Below, one piece after another: positions 38,185 to 46,563 of a DNA stretch of 64,000 nucleotides; the stretch's first letter is position 1; the number at the start of each line of letters is the position of its first letter. The position numbers were made by a program, and so were the translations under genes. The stretch spans positions 1-64,000 of the forward strand of contig JACPQZ010000045.1 in assembly GCA_016190205.1 (NCBI GenBank), given 5' to 3'. The DNA is from Candidatus Omnitrophota bacterium (GTDB lineage: Bacteria; Omnitrophota; JACPQZ01). Under the pieces are notes generated by a model. The model saw only the letters and a list, made by a program, of their open reading frames with translations. It made no database searches and had not been told where the DNA came from.

Positions 38185-38730
38185 CTAAAACTTGATCTCG
38201 AGCTTTCGAAGCCAGCGATTGAGGGCGTAGCGGGAAATACCCAGGACCTCGGCCGCCTTCTGCTGGTTCCAGCTGCAATGGTTGAGGGCCTTCACGATGA
38301 GTTTGCGATAAATTTGATCCCTCGCCTCATCTAGATTAAGCCCGGTGAGGGTAAGCCGGGTGACATCAGAATCACCCGCCGCGCGGTTGACCGCCCGCAC
38401 GAGCACCTCATTGCTAAACGGTTTGGCAACCACGTCAAAGGCCCCGAGTGAAGAGTAATATGTCGAATCGGGCCCATCCGCAAAGGCGCTCACGATGATA
38501 ACCGGAAGATCCGGGTATTTCTTCTTAATGAGCTGGATGACTTCGGTTCCTTCCATCTTGGGCATGCGGATATCCAGAAGAACACAGCCGTAGCTTTTTC
38601 GTTCGAGGAAGGAAACGGCCTTCGGACTCTCCTGACAGTGGTCCGAAGCATACCCCGCGTGCTCCAGGACTTGCCTTACGGTGTCTGCAACCCCCTCGTC
38701 ATCGTCTACAATTAGAACCGGTTTTGTCAT
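38185..38730 (-). CDS. Response regulator, receiver plus Fis-type HTH
   Basis: 181 residues from ATG 38730. The receiver (PVLIVDDDEGVADTVRQVLE, CVLLDIRMPKMEGTE, DVVAKPF) is followed by a linker and a C-terminal Fis-like helix-turn-helix (NQQKAAEVLGISRYALNRWL). No AAA+ domain is present, so this is a PrrA/ActR-like two-domain regulator. It is divergent from the HD-GYP gene at 38848, with a shared 117-bp promoter region, and may control that gene. Confidence 0.9.
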   Translation of the reverse strand: MTKPVLIVDDDEGVADTVRQVLEHAGYASDHCQESPKAVSFLERKSYGCVLLDIRMPKMEGTEVIQLIKKKYPDLPVIIVSAFADGPDSTYYSSLGAFDVVAKPFSNEVLVRAVNRAAGDSDVTRLTLTGLNLDEARDQIYRKLIVKALNHCSWNQQKAAEVLGISRYALNRWLRKLEIKF

Positions 38731-38737
38731 GTTGTCT

Positions 38738-38743
38738 ATTATA
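38738..38743 (-). promoter_or_regulatory. -10 box immediately upstream of regulator start
   Basis: On the minus strand TATAAT lies only seven bases before ATG 38730, with no clear -35 hexamer (T-rich). If used, the mRNA would be leaderless or nearly so; no ribosome-binding site is visible. Confidence 0.45.
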
Positions 38744-38847
38744 GTCTTTTGCAGAAAATAAAAAAAGCGGATCATCGCCCTTTGTGGTAATATTTTATAT
38801 TGAGCGTATATAGCTCATTCTGTTTAGAAAATGGGAAAAAACTGTTA

Positions 38848-40173
38848 ATGATTACAGATCAATGGGTTACTACAGGAAGCCTTCTCGTTTTAACGGCTAT
38901 CTGCTTGTACTTGCTTTGGGCGCTCAATACCCGCTCTGCCAAGACCAGCACCCAATCGGGCCGGACTTCTGACCCTCGCCTTATCGTAGTAGAAGCGGCC
39001 AAACGTATGGTCGAGATAACTGATCACGATGTCCTCCTGCGTCTCATTGCGAGGTACATGGAAGAGGCGGTGAACGTTTCGCAGATTGGACTTTTTTTCT
39101 GGGATGACGAGGTAGAAAAGTACCGCTTGACTGTTCAGCGAGGCCGTTTCAAAGCCCCGAAAGACCACGATCAGTTTGGTCTTGAAAACCCGCTGGTCGA
39201 CTGGTTTCAGCACAGGCAGTCGGTCTTATTTCCGGATCAGCGCTCACTCCTCTACGCAGACCTCATCAAGACCATGCGGGAAGACCTTTCCTTTCACGAA
39301 GGACGCGGGAACCTCGCGACCCTAAGGCTGGTCAAAAACGAAATGGACTCCTATCAATGCCAGTATATGATTCCCTGCTACTACAAGCACAGGCTCTTGG
39401 CCATCGTCATGCTGGGCGCCAAGCAGGACGGAACCCGGTACACGCAGGAGGAGCTCGACGCGCTCGAAACGCTTTCCAACATCGCAGCGATGGGGATCCG
39501 CAACAGCCAGCTTGTGGAAAAGCATCGCCGGACGAACGAAGAACTCAAAAAGGGGATCGAGGAAGTCGAGACCTTAAGGAAACGCGACATGGATCAGTTC
39601 TATCAGACCATTGTCACGCTGGCTGAGGCCGTCAATGCCAAAGATCAATATACGCATTCCCACCTGGAAGAGGTCGAGGCGCTGGGACAAAAGGTGGCCG
39701 AGCGCATCTATCAGATCAAAGGGGTCCCCTTTGATTATGCCAAGCGCCACATCCTGTCCACTGCCCTAAAATTGCACGACCTCGGGAAGGTGGGCACTCC
39801 GGACCATATCCTCAAGAAGAAGGGGAGCCTGACCAACGAGGAATGGGTCACCATGCGCCTGCACCCCGAAGTGGGAGCCCGCATCCTTTCCCCGATACCT
39901 ACCTTGCGCGAAGTGGCATACATCATCCGGCACCACCACGAAAATTATGATGGGAGCGGGTATCCGGGACACCTCAAGGGAGAGGAGATCCCTCTGGAGG
40001 CGCGGATCATTTCTGTTGTGGATACGTACCACGCCATCGTATCTACCCGTCCCTACCGAAAGGGTCAGCCCATGGAAATTGCGATTGAGGTCCTGCGCTC
40101 CATGGCAGGCAAGCAGTTCGACCCTGAAGTAGTGGATGTCTTCGTTGACGTCGTGAAAAACCAGGCCGCCTAG
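38848..40173 (+). CDS. Membrane GAF / HD-GYP cyclic-di-GMP phosphodiesterase (paralogue)
   Basis: 441 residues from ATG 38848 (a TTG start at 38800 would add 16). Membrane segment at about 8-24 (GSLLVLTAICLYLLWAL), GAF-like domain 50-230 (VSQIGLFFWDDEVEKYRLTV; LLAIVMLGAKQDGT), coiled coil, HD-GYP 245-440 with H310-D311 (LHDLGKVG), HHHENYDGSGYPGHL and STRPYRKG. It parallels the 23999 protein almost residue by residue in plan, and likewise sits next to a receiver gene. Divergent promoters suggest coupling to the Fis-type regulator. Confidence 0.92.
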   Translation: MITDQWVTTGSLLVLTAICLYLLWALNTRSAKTSTQSGRTSDPRLIVVEAAKRMVEITDHDVLLRLIARYMEEAVNVSQIGLFFWDDEVEKYRLTVQRGRFKAPKDHDQFGLENPLVDWFQHRQSVLFPDQRSLLYADLIKTMREDLSFHEGRGNLATLRLVKNEMDSYQCQYMIPCYYKHRLLAIVMLGAKQDGTRYTQEELDALETLSNIAAMGIRNSQLVEKHRRTNEELKKGIEEVETLRKRDMDQFYQTIVTLAEAVNAKDQYTHSHLEEVEALGQKVAERIYQIKGVPFDYAKRHILSTALKLHDLGKVGTPDHILKKKGSLTNEEWVTMRLHPEVGARILSPIPTLREVAYIIRHHHENYDGSGYPGHLKGEEIPLEARIISVVDTYHAIVSTRPYRKGQPMEIAIEVLRSMAGKQFDPEVVDVFVDVVKNQAA

Positions 40174-40177
40174 CCGT

Positions 40178-41116
40178 ATGATTTTCATGCGCCTAACCAT
40201 CGTGTCACTTGCCCTTGTGCTCACCGCGTGCGGCTGCGCAACTGCCTCCCGCCGGGGTGACGGCACGATGACGCTCGAGCCCGTCCGCTGGCATCATCAG
40301 GAGTTTCTGCTGGGAATCCGCTCCCTGACACCCCACGGGGCCGCGGAAATCCATGGCCTGCGCGTAGGGGATCTCATCCTGTCCGTGGACGGAGAGCCGG
40401 TGGGCGACAGGGAGGCCCTCGAGCGCAGGGTCCGGGAGGGACAGGGGCCCATCGAGCTTAACGTTTTATCCAGTGGAGTGGAGTGGTCGCATTCTCTGCC
40501 CGAGCAGTTCCGGACAACGGGGTTGGGAGTGGATGCCCAACCTAGTTACCGAACGGTTACAGAAAAAGGTGTCCCTCTAGCCATTGCAGAAGGGCGATTA
40601 GTCGTCGTGAGCGCATGGGCGCGCCAAAGTAAAGATCTCATGTTTGTCGACCTCCGCGTCGAAAATCTTAGCGACTCTACGATCGAGGTGACCCCGCGTG
40701 CGTTTACGCTTTTGGACAGCGGGCGGAAAGTCGTGCGGCCCTACCACCCCCGCGATCTGGCAGGATCCTACCTGAGTGGAGCGGAGCTTGCCCTGGATGA
40801 GGCGGATATCCACATGGGCGGGGCCGCCGGACGCAGACATTCCGTGAAGATCTCTTCCTTAGACCCCATCTCGGGGCTTATCTCCGCCCTCCTGGCCCTG
40901 CCTTTTCAAACAGCCGAAGCCTCCATCCGCGAGGCCCGTAAGGCCCAGGTGAAGGCAGAGGCCATTGTTGACAGGGCCTATGCGTTCGGCCCCCTTCCCG
41001 CGCGAGCCTCCCAGGAGGGGCTCCTTTTCTATCCCCACACGGACGAACTGCCCATAACACTTACCGTAACTATCGGGGAAGATCACCTCAATCTTGTTTT
41101 TATGGAACCGGCCTAA
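40178..41116 (+). CDS. PDZ-domain lipoprotein
   Basis: 312 residues starting 4 bp after the HD-GYP stop. A lipobox is seen (VSLALVLTACGCATA, LTAC). A PDZ-like domain follows at about 40-110 (FLLGIRSLTPHGAAEIHGLR, VGDLILSVDGEPV). The rest (TVTEKGVPLAIAEGRLVVVS; LRVENLSDSTIEVTPRAFTL) resembles DUF4352/immunoglobulin-like ligand-binding folds. No catalytic triad, so it is probably a periplasmic binding or scaffold lipoprotein. Met4 is an alternative start. Confidence 0.78.
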   Translation: MIFMRLTIVSLALVLTACGCATASRRGDGTMTLEPVRWHHQEFLLGIRSLTPHGAAEIHGLRVGDLILSVDGEPVGDREALERRVREGQGPIELNVLSSGVEWSHSLPEQFRTTGLGVDAQPSYRTVTEKGVPLAIAEGRLVVVSAWARQSKDLMFVDLRVENLSDSTIEVTPRAFTLLDSGRKVVRPYHPRDLAGSYLSGAELALDEADIHMGGAAGRRHSVKISSLDPISGLISALLALPFQTAEASIREARKAQVKAEAIVDRAYAFGPLPARASQEGLLFYPHTDELPITLTVTIGEDHLNLVFMEPA

Positions 41117-41121
41117 CCCAT

Positions 41122-41784
41122 ATGTCCCGCGCCGAAGACCTGCCCTTTGACCCCAGCCGTTTTTCCGGCAAGGTGCCCCTCTTTCCCTTGCCTGACGCCG
41201 TGCTCCTGCCGGGCCAGGAAATGAAACTCTGTGTCTTCGAACTGCGTTACCGGGCCATGATCCAAACGGCACTCACCGGCGAACTCCTGGTCGGAATGGC
41301 CCTGTTAAAACCGGGGTGGGAGCCGCATTACCTCGAGTCGCCGGATATCTATCCCGTCATCTGCGTGGGATGGATACGTTCTCATGAGCGCCTGGATGAC
41401 GGACGCTTTAACCTGGTTTTAACGGGGCAGGAGCGGGCTAAGGTGGAGAGCGAGACGCAGAAAATTCCTTACCGCGTAGCCGAGGTCACCCTACTCAAAG
41501 ACGAGGACCCTCACTCCGCTGATGTGGAAAAAGACCGGAAATGGCTTATCCAGTGGATCGAGAAACGACTGCCACCTGATTCCTCGCTCAAGGATCTTTT
41601 CCGGAACCGCTGGTCCAAGCTCCCGCTCGGGCGCCTCGCGGACGCCGTCTCCGCCTCTCTTAAGGTCACGCCTGCGGTCAAATACAGCCTCCTGGAGGCT
41701 ACAGCCGTAAACGAGCGCATTCAAAGGCTCCGCCCCCTGCTCAAGGGCATGAAAATGACGAGCGACGTCTGGAAAAAACCATGA
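41122..41784 (+). CDS. Lon N-terminal (substrate-binding) domain protein
   Basis: 220 residues, starting 5 bp after the PDZ gene. VPLFPLPDAVLLPGQEMKLC, VFELRYRAMIQTALTG and GWIRSHERLDDGRFNLVLTG match the LON substrate-binding (PUA-like plus helical) domain. No AAA+ or protease part is present. Stand-alone Lon-N proteins are common and of uncertain role. The C-terminal helices (SLKDLFRNRWSKLPLGRLAD) complete the domain. Confidence 0.87.
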   Translation: MSRAEDLPFDPSRFSGKVPLFPLPDAVLLPGQEMKLCVFELRYRAMIQTALTGELLVGMALLKPGWEPHYLESPDIYPVICVGWIRSHERLDDGRFNLVLTGQERAKVESETQKIPYRVAEVTLLKDEDPHSADVEKDRKWLIQWIEKRLPPDSSLKDLFRNRWSKLPLGRLADAVSASLKVTPAVKYSLLEATAVNERIQRLRPLLKGMKMTSDVWKKP

Positions 41785-41866
41785 AGCTTGAGCGCCTTGA
41801 CCCATCCAGAAGGGCTATGATATACTTTCAGTTACGAAGGGTTTGACGAAAAAGAAAGGGTCAATC

Positions 41867-42586
41867 ATGAATAAAGGATCTATAGGAGTTGTCGTAACTA
41901 TAGCCTGCGGTCTTATTATCCCTTATGCGCAGCAGGTTCAGGCAGAAGATACTGCAGCGACGAAAGTTCTCAAACAGGGCCTCGTGGGCGCCGGGGTAGG
42001 CGCCATCAGCGCCGAGGCCTCGGGCGGGAAGGCCGGGAAGGGGGCGCTCGTGGGCGCCGGGACGAACGTTATTGGAAGTGCGCTTCTGGACGCCTTGAGC
42101 GGCAGCAGCGCCCCTCCAGCACCCGCACCTCCTCCTAGACCCCGTTATTATGAACAGCCACAACCCCAATACCAGGACCCGTATTACGAAGAAGAGTACT
42201 ATGAGCCGGCGCCTCCTCCGCCGCCGCCTGCTCCACGGCGCGTGATCCGAAGGACGGCGCCTGCCCCTCAACCTGCTCAAAACCAATCCACAAAAATCCT
42301 CAAACAGGGCCTTGTGGGCGCCGGGGTAGGCGCCATCAGCGCCGAGGCCTCGGGCGGGAAGGCCGGGAAGGGGGCGCTCGTGGGCGCCGGGACGAACGTC
42401 CTCGGGAGCGCGCTCTTGGATTTTTTCAGCAATAGCTCCAGCCAGAACACACAGCAATACTACGAAGAGCCTGCCCAGCAGGAATACTATTACGAAGAAG
42501 AACAGCAGTACTACGACGACCAGGGCACGACTTCAGAAACCAGTCCCACGCGCCGGACTCGCCGCGTGATCCGACAGGGGTACTGA
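41867..42586 (+). CDS. Secreted glycine-zipper protein with internal duplication
   Basis: 239 residues from ATG 41867 (AAGGG upstream). A signal-like N-terminus (GVVVTIACGLIIPYAQQVQA) is followed by two copies of a 44-residue unit: LKQGLVGAGVGAISAEASGG, KAGKGALVGAGTNV, GSALLD. Between and after them come Pro/Tyr/Gln/Glu-rich stretches (PQPQYQDPYYEEEYYEPAPP, PAQQEYYYEEEQQYYDD) and basic RRVIR motifs. Gly-zipper units insert into or associate with membranes. The two units are nearly identical at DNA level. Function unknown. Confidence 0.75.
   Translation: MNKGSIGVVVTIACGLIIPYAQQVQAEDTAATKVLKQGLVGAGVGAISAEASGGKAGKGALVGAGTNVIGSALLDALSGSSAPPAPAPPPRPRYYEQPQPQYQDPYYEEEYYEPAPPPPPPAPRRVIRRTAPAPQPAQNQSTKILKQGLVGAGVGAISAEASGGKAGKGALVGAGTNVLGSALLDFFSNSSSQNTQQYYEEPAQQEYYYEEEQQYYDDQGTTSETSPTRRTRRVIRQGY
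41960..42421 (+). repeat. Two 132-bp intragenic direct repeats
   Basis: Copies at 41960-42091 and 42290-42421 differ at only a few positions, mostly silent. They encode the glycine-zipper unit twice within one gene. The near identity points to recent duplication or gene conversion. Confidence 0.85.
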
Positions 42587-42605
42587 CCTCGGGGTAACAC
42601 CTCTT

Positions 42606-42710
42606 GTCGCTGGCCGCTGGTCGCTAGTCGCTGGCAAGCAAGAACCCCATCAGTTTAAAGACCGTTTCATTATGCTAGCGACCAGCGACTAGCGACTAGT
42701 TACTAGCGAC
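42606..42710. repeat. Word-repeat palindromic element (word GCTGGTCGCTAGTC)
   Basis: The left arm 42606-42634 contains GCTGGTCGCTAGTCGCTGG; the right arm 42675-42710 contains CTAGCGACCAGCGACTAGCG. The arms are complementary over about 20 bp with a 40-bp loop. It follows the glycine-zipper gene and precedes a terminator. Confidence 0.8.
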
Positions 42711-42736
42711 GGGCGGTGATAATAATCCGGCCAACC

Positions 42737-42772
42737 ACCCACCCAGGCCAGTAAGCCTGGGTGGGTTTTTTT
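42737..42772 (+). terminator. Rho-independent terminator
   Basis: ACCCACCCAGGC pairs with GCCTGGGTGGGT around CAGTAA, followed by seven T. It ends the unit from the glycine-zipper gene, after the word-repeat element. Confidence 0.9.
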
Positions 42773-42841
42773 ACGAAGCTCCCTTGACCTCATGCCTCCT
42801 CGAAGTCTATACTGCACTTAAATCGAGGAGGCCAAAAAAAC

Positions 42842-43129
42842 ATGTTGGATGGATCGCGCACCAACCGGATTTTGCTGATTGTCATCCTCGCGCTCATACT
42901 GGCCGATTTTCTGAAGACCCAATCATGCTCGAACGAGGCATGGGCACAGAACCTCCTGTCTCCCCACTTGAGTTTGGCGGTAGAAGGGGGGGCTTTTTTT
43001 ATCTTGAGCCCGGAGGATAAGATGATTTATGCCTATGACCGTCGGCAGGGAAAGCTCGGGCGGATTTACCACATTACGGAGCTCGCGCAGGATTTTACGA
43101 TAAAGACGGGGGGATGGAAGTCTAACTGA
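42842..43129 (+). CDS. Short membrane-anchored or secreted protein
   Basis: 95 residues. A hydrophobic stretch (RILLIVILALILADFL) serves as anchor or signal; the rest is LSLAVEGGAFFILSPEDKMI, YAYDRRQGKLGRIYHITELA. GAGGAGG lies 11 bases upstream of the ATG. Its stop overlaps the tonB-like ATG (TGATG). It probably functions with that gene, perhaps as an accessory of a TonB/ExbBD-type complex. No family recognised. Confidence 0.65.
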   Translation: MLDGSRTNRILLIVILALILADFLKTQSCSNEAWAQNLLSPHLSLAVEGGAFFILSPEDKMIYAYDRRQGKLGRIYHITELAQDFTIKTGGWKSN

Positions 43130-43770
43130 TGCTTGAAGACAAGGTCTTACGCGGGGCCCTCATCGTCTCGCTCGTCACCCACGGGGGGCTTTTCGCAACC
43201 GGTCACCCCTTGTGGGGCTTTACCACGGTTAAAGAACTCCATGACCCCGAGATCATCTACTTTGCCCCTCCCTCCCCGCAGACCACGGTTATCATAACGA
43301 AACAAGTCCCGGAGGCTTCTTCCCAGGGGCTTGCCCAGTACCCCGTGAAGACCCCCGTCGAGCGGACACGGCCCGCCCCGAAAAAACCCAAGGCGGAAGT
43401 AAAATCACAATCCAAAGTTGAGAAGCCGCCCGCCGTCATCGAAATTCCAATCCCGGACGATCTTCCCTCCCAGTTCGTTCCTATTTTCGTGGATTACTAC
43501 AAGGCGGTCCGGGCGCGCATCCTGCGCTACCTGGACTATCCCAACTCGGCGCGCACGCAAAAGATCGGAGGGGATGTGTGGCTGGCATTTGACCTGGATC
43601 GTCAGGGCAGATTGAGGGCGCTCAAACTGCAAAGGAGCGGGATCCACGAGCTCCTCAACGGAGCAGCTCTACAGAGCATCCGGGCCGCCTCTCCGTTTCC
43701 TGCCTTTCCATCCAACCTGCCTCAAGAGCGGATCACCTTCAATGTCCAAATTGAGTTTCAACTTGACTAG
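43129..43770 (+). CDS. tonB: TonB-family energy transducer
   Basis: 213 residues. N-terminal membrane segment (GALIVSLVTHGGLFATGH), a Pro/Lys-rich periplasmic linker (KTPVERTRPAPKKPKAEVKS) and a C-terminal TonB domain: YPNSARTQKIGGDVWLAFDL, GIHELLNGAALQSIRAASPF, ERITFNVQIEFQL. TonB proteins pass proton-motive force from ExbB/ExbD to outer-membrane receptors; those partners are not in the window. The presence of TonB implies an outer membrane. Confidence 0.85.
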   Translation: MLEDKVLRGALIVSLVTHGGLFATGHPLWGFTTVKELHDPEIIYFAPPSPQTTVIITKQVPEASSQGLAQYPVKTPVERTRPAPKKPKAEVKSQSKVEKPPAVIEIPIPDDLPSQFVPIFVDYYKAVRARILRYLDYPNSARTQKIGGDVWLAFDLDRQGRLRALKLQRSGIHELLNGAALQSIRAASPFPAFPSNLPQERITFNVQIEFQLD

Positions 43771-43816
43771 AATGCACAAGCATGATACAACTAACTTAAC
43801 GACATAAAGTTAGGGG

Positions 43817-44014
43817 GTGTTAGAAGGATTGCCAAAGGTAACGCTGCGCGAGGGTGAGTCCCTGGACAAGGCCCTGCGCCGGCTCAAAAAAAAGATAGAA
43901 CGTGAGGGCATTTTAAAGACCCTCAAGGCCCGCAAACACTACGAAAAACCGAGCGTGCGCAAGCGCAGAAAAATGCGCGCGGCTCGAAAGAAGCAGACCA
44001 GATTCATAGGTTAG
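43817..44014 (+). CDS. rpsU: 30S ribosomal protein S21
   Basis: 65 residues, strongly basic: VTLREGESLDKALRRLKKKI, EREGILKTLKARKHYEKPSV, RKRRKMRAARKKQTRFIG. The pattern V-x-x-x-E-x-(L/F)-(D/E)-x-A-L-(R/K)-R-(L/F)-K-(R/K)-x-(V/I)-E is that of S21. GTG 43817 or TTG 43829 may be the start; AGAAGGA lies just before the second. Binds 16S rRNA and aids translation initiation. The gpmI GTG follows in 3 bp. Confidence 0.93.
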   Translation: MLEGLPKVTLREGESLDKALRRLKKKIEREGILKTLKARKHYEKPSVRKRRKMRAARKKQTRFIG

Positions 44015-44017
44015 CGT

Positions 44018-45493
44018 GTGCTTGCCCTTATCATATTGGATGGTTGGGGCACCTCCCATGAAAGGGAGGGGAATGCCCCGGCCCTGGCGCGCACACCCAC
44101 CCTTCTCCACCTCTCCAAGCACTACCTCTACGGTCACCTCACCGCATCCGGACCCGCAGTAGGCCTCAAGGGAGTCGAACCAGCGAGCTCCGAGCTGGGA
44201 CACACCACTTTAGGCGCGGGCCGTGTGCTCCAAGATCCCTGGCAGTTCAAAAAGCGTTTTCAAGATGGCGCCCTCCTTAAATCCAGAACCTTAAGCTCTG
44301 CCCTCCAACATGTCATAAAAAATGGGGGCCAGCTCCATCTTATGGGCTTGACGGAGCCGGGAGAGGCGCCCGGTCAAATCCTCAAGTCGCTCATCGAGTG
44401 GGCAGGGCGCTCCAAAGTAAAAGCAACACATCTCCATATGGTCTTGGACGGGCATGACTCCGGGCCTTTTGAAGGAAGAAGATACCTTAAAGAGCTCAAG
44501 CGTTACCTGGATGGGATGGCAGGAGTGCATCTATCCTCTTGCACGGGGCGGGCCCATTTTCTCAATCCTTCCGGCCAGGCGGGTTTGACCCGCTTACTCG
44601 TCGAAGCCTTAACTCAAGAAAAAGGGGTGAGGGCCGAAGACCCCGAGACTTACCTGGAGGGATGTTACCGCAGGGGTCTTGCAGACGACGAAATCAAACC
44701 CACCTGTTTGAGCGGTACAAAGGGTGAAGGCGTTCGCATCCGCGAGTCTGACGCCTTGATCCTTTTCTCCCCTGGAAAGACTCTAGAGGTATCACACCTG
44801 GCCAAGGCCCTGCCCGGGAAAATTCGTATCGTGCACCTCTTTAAGGACGAAACACCTTTGAAAACAGGCTGGGCCTTTGAACTTGAGCCCCTTGCGACAA
44901 ATCTGGGGGAGCTGGTATCCGAGGCGAAGCTCTCCCAGATACGTTTGGCAGAAACTTTAAAATCCCGCCAGGTGTCCTTTTATCTAAACGGAGGCCGGGC
45001 AAATCCGTATCCTAGAGAGGACCGGGTGTTTATTCCCTCACAGGACCATGTGCGGCATGAGCGCAATCCCGCCCTCTCGGCCCACGCCGTGACCCGCGCA
45101 GCTCTCAAGGCGATCCGCTTACGACGATATGAACTCGTCGTCTTAAACTATGCCAATGGTGACATCGTGGGCCACACGGGAGATCTGAAGGCGGCGATTC
45201 AGGCGGTCGAAACCGTGGATGCGTGCCTGGCAAAGGTGCTCGCGTGCTTAAGCGCTGCAGGAGGGGACGTTGTCATAACCTCCGACCACGGAAATTGCGA
45301 ATGCATGCGCACCCGAGACGGAAGGCCGTTCCGCGCCCACACATCTAATGATGTCCCATTTTATATTGCCTCCTTTCGCAGAAATCTCCGCCTGCAAAGG
45401 AACCAAGGCTCTTTAACGGACATAGCCCCAACCGTACTCGAACTCCTGGGAATGCCCAAGCCAGGGGTTATGACGGGGTCGTCGTTAATCTAG
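44018..45493 (+). CDS. gpmI: 2,3-bisphosphoglycerate-independent phosphoglycerate mutase
   Basis: 491 residues, GTG start. ALIILDGWGTSHEREGNAPA (metal Asp), SSELGHTTLGAGRVLQDPWQ (catalytic Ser in SELGH), HMVLDGHDSGPFEGRRYLKE, VLNYANGDIVGHTGD and ITSDHGNCE (metal His/Asp). It interconverts 3- and 2-phosphoglycerate with a Mn2+-phosphoserine mechanism. The stretch between VGLKGVEP and SELGH departs from the usual VGLPxGQMGNSEVGH, and the protein is about 20 residues shorter than typical, but the catalytic residues are there. Confidence 0.93.
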   Translation: MLALIILDGWGTSHEREGNAPALARTPTLLHLSKHYLYGHLTASGPAVGLKGVEPASSELGHTTLGAGRVLQDPWQFKKRFQDGALLKSRTLSSALQHVIKNGGQLHLMGLTEPGEAPGQILKSLIEWAGRSKVKATHLHMVLDGHDSGPFEGRRYLKELKRYLDGMAGVHLSSCTGRAHFLNPSGQAGLTRLLVEALTQEKGVRAEDPETYLEGCYRRGLADDEIKPTCLSGTKGEGVRIRESDALILFSPGKTLEVSHLAKALPGKIRIVHLFKDETPLKTGWAFELEPLATNLGELVSEAKLSQIRLAETLKSRQVSFYLNGGRANPYPREDRVFIPSQDHVRHERNPALSAHAVTRAALKAIRLRRYELVVLNYANGDIVGHTGDLKAAIQAVETVDACLAKVLACLSAAGGDVVITSDHGNCECMRTRDGRPFRAHTSNDVPFYIASFRRNLRLQRNQGSLTDIAPTVLELLGMPKPGVMTGSSLI

Positions 45494-45528
45494 CGCCGCC
45501 CGAGTCATTAGGCGAAAAGATCGAGAGG

Positions 45529-45651
45529 AGACTACAGACTGAAGACTTAACGAAAACCACCTCTTTTAATCTGAAGTTTGTTTTTTTGCGATGCACGAAG
45601 CACGAAGCACGATTCAGTCTGTAGTCTGTGGTCTGTAGTCTTCAGTCTTAA
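45529..45651. repeat. Word-repeat palindromic element (word AGTCTGTAGTCTGTGG)
   Basis: Left arm GACTACAGACTGAAGACTTAA spans 45529-45549 and the complementary right arm CAGTCTGTAGTC...TTCAGTCTTAA spans 45615-45651. The loop contains CACGAAGCACGAAGCACGA. The right arm ends one base before the Memo-family ATG (45653), so the start region lies in the structure. Confidence 0.8.
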
Positions 45652-45652
45652 C

Positions 45653-46474
45653 ATGGTCACGCACGCCCAACATACCAGAACGCCCGCAGTAGCGGGCCAA
45701 TTCTATCCCAGCGATCCCAAAGAGCTTTCTGAAACGGTAGAAAAGCTCCTTCCTAAAAAGGCGAGCGCCGTTCCGCGCAAGGCGGTTATCGTCCCGCATG
45801 CAGGGTATATCTATTCCGGCAAGATTGCGGGTAACGTGTATGCGCGCACGGCGGTTCCAAGCCTTTCCATACTCGTAGGACCCAACCATACGGGCAGAGG
45901 GGCGAGTTTGAGTTTATACCCGGGCGGGTCTTGGATGACCCCGTTAGGAGCCATGCGGGTCAATCAAGATTTCGTGCAAGCCATCCGAAGAGAGTTCGAT
46001 GCCTTCAGTCTGGATACCCTGGCACACACCTATGAACACAGCCTGGAGGTCCAGCTTCCCTTCCTAAAACATATCAGCGCGCAGTCAACCATCGTGCCCA
46101 TTATCGTGGGTACGGACCATGTTCCATCCCTCCTAAAAGCGGGTTCAGCGCTGGGGAGGGTTATCCGGGACTGGAAGCAGCCCTCATTACTCATTTGTTC
46201 CACGGATATGACACATTATGAGCCTTTAGTGACAGCCCAGCGAAAAGACAAAATGGCCATTCAGGCGCTCACTTCCCTGGATCCGAAGGAGCTGGCCCTT
46301 GTCGTGGCGGAGAACGCTATATCCATGTGCGGATGGGCCCCTGCCGTCATGATCTTGGCCGCCTGCCGTACCCTGGGTGCCACGAAGGCCGAGTTCATAG
46401 CCTACGGGACAAGCGCGGATACAACTGGAGATCGTTCCAGCGTCGTGGGTTATGCGGGGATGGCATTCGGCTAG
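45653..46474 (+). CDS. Memo-family protein (AmmeMemoRadiSam system protein B)
   Basis: 273 residues from ATG 45653; an earlier in-frame ATG lies in the repeat. RTPAVAGQFYPSDPKELSET, VPHAGYIYSGKIAGNVYART, VGPNHTGRG, YEHSLEVQLPFLKHI and SDTMTHYE-like CSTDMTHYE are the Memo metal-binding landmarks (His, Cys/Asp, His). In many bacteria it is encoded with an AMMECR1 protein and a radical-SAM enzyme; neither is adjacent here. Exact function is unproven. There is no ribosome-binding site beyond the repeat arm. Confidence 0.9.
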   Translation: MVTHAQHTRTPAVAGQFYPSDPKELSETVEKLLPKKASAVPRKAVIVPHAGYIYSGKIAGNVYARTAVPSLSILVGPNHTGRGASLSLYPGGSWMTPLGAMRVNQDFVQAIRREFDAFSLDTLAHTYEHSLEVQLPFLKHISAQSTIVPIIVGTDHVPSLLKAGSALGRVIRDWKQPSLLICSTDMTHYEPLVTAQRKDKMAIQALTSLDPKELALVVAENAISMCGWAPAVMILAACRTLGATKAEFIAYGTSADTTGDRSSVVGYAGMAFG

Positions 46475-46528
46475 GTATTTCCGAAACAATTGTTGTACTC
46501 GTAAACCAAAAAAACCAACTAAAACCAC

Positions 46529-46557
46529 TTGACAGACTATAATCCCGGATGTTAAAT
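46529..46557 (+). promoter_or_regulatory. Consensus-like promoter before a terminator
   Basis: TTGACA at 46529-46534, 17-bp spacer, TTAAAT at 46552-46557. A second -10-like TATAAT lies at 46539-46544. Transcription would begin near 46564 and reach a strong terminator about 80 nt later. Confidence 0.65.
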
Positions 46558-46563
46558 TAAAAA

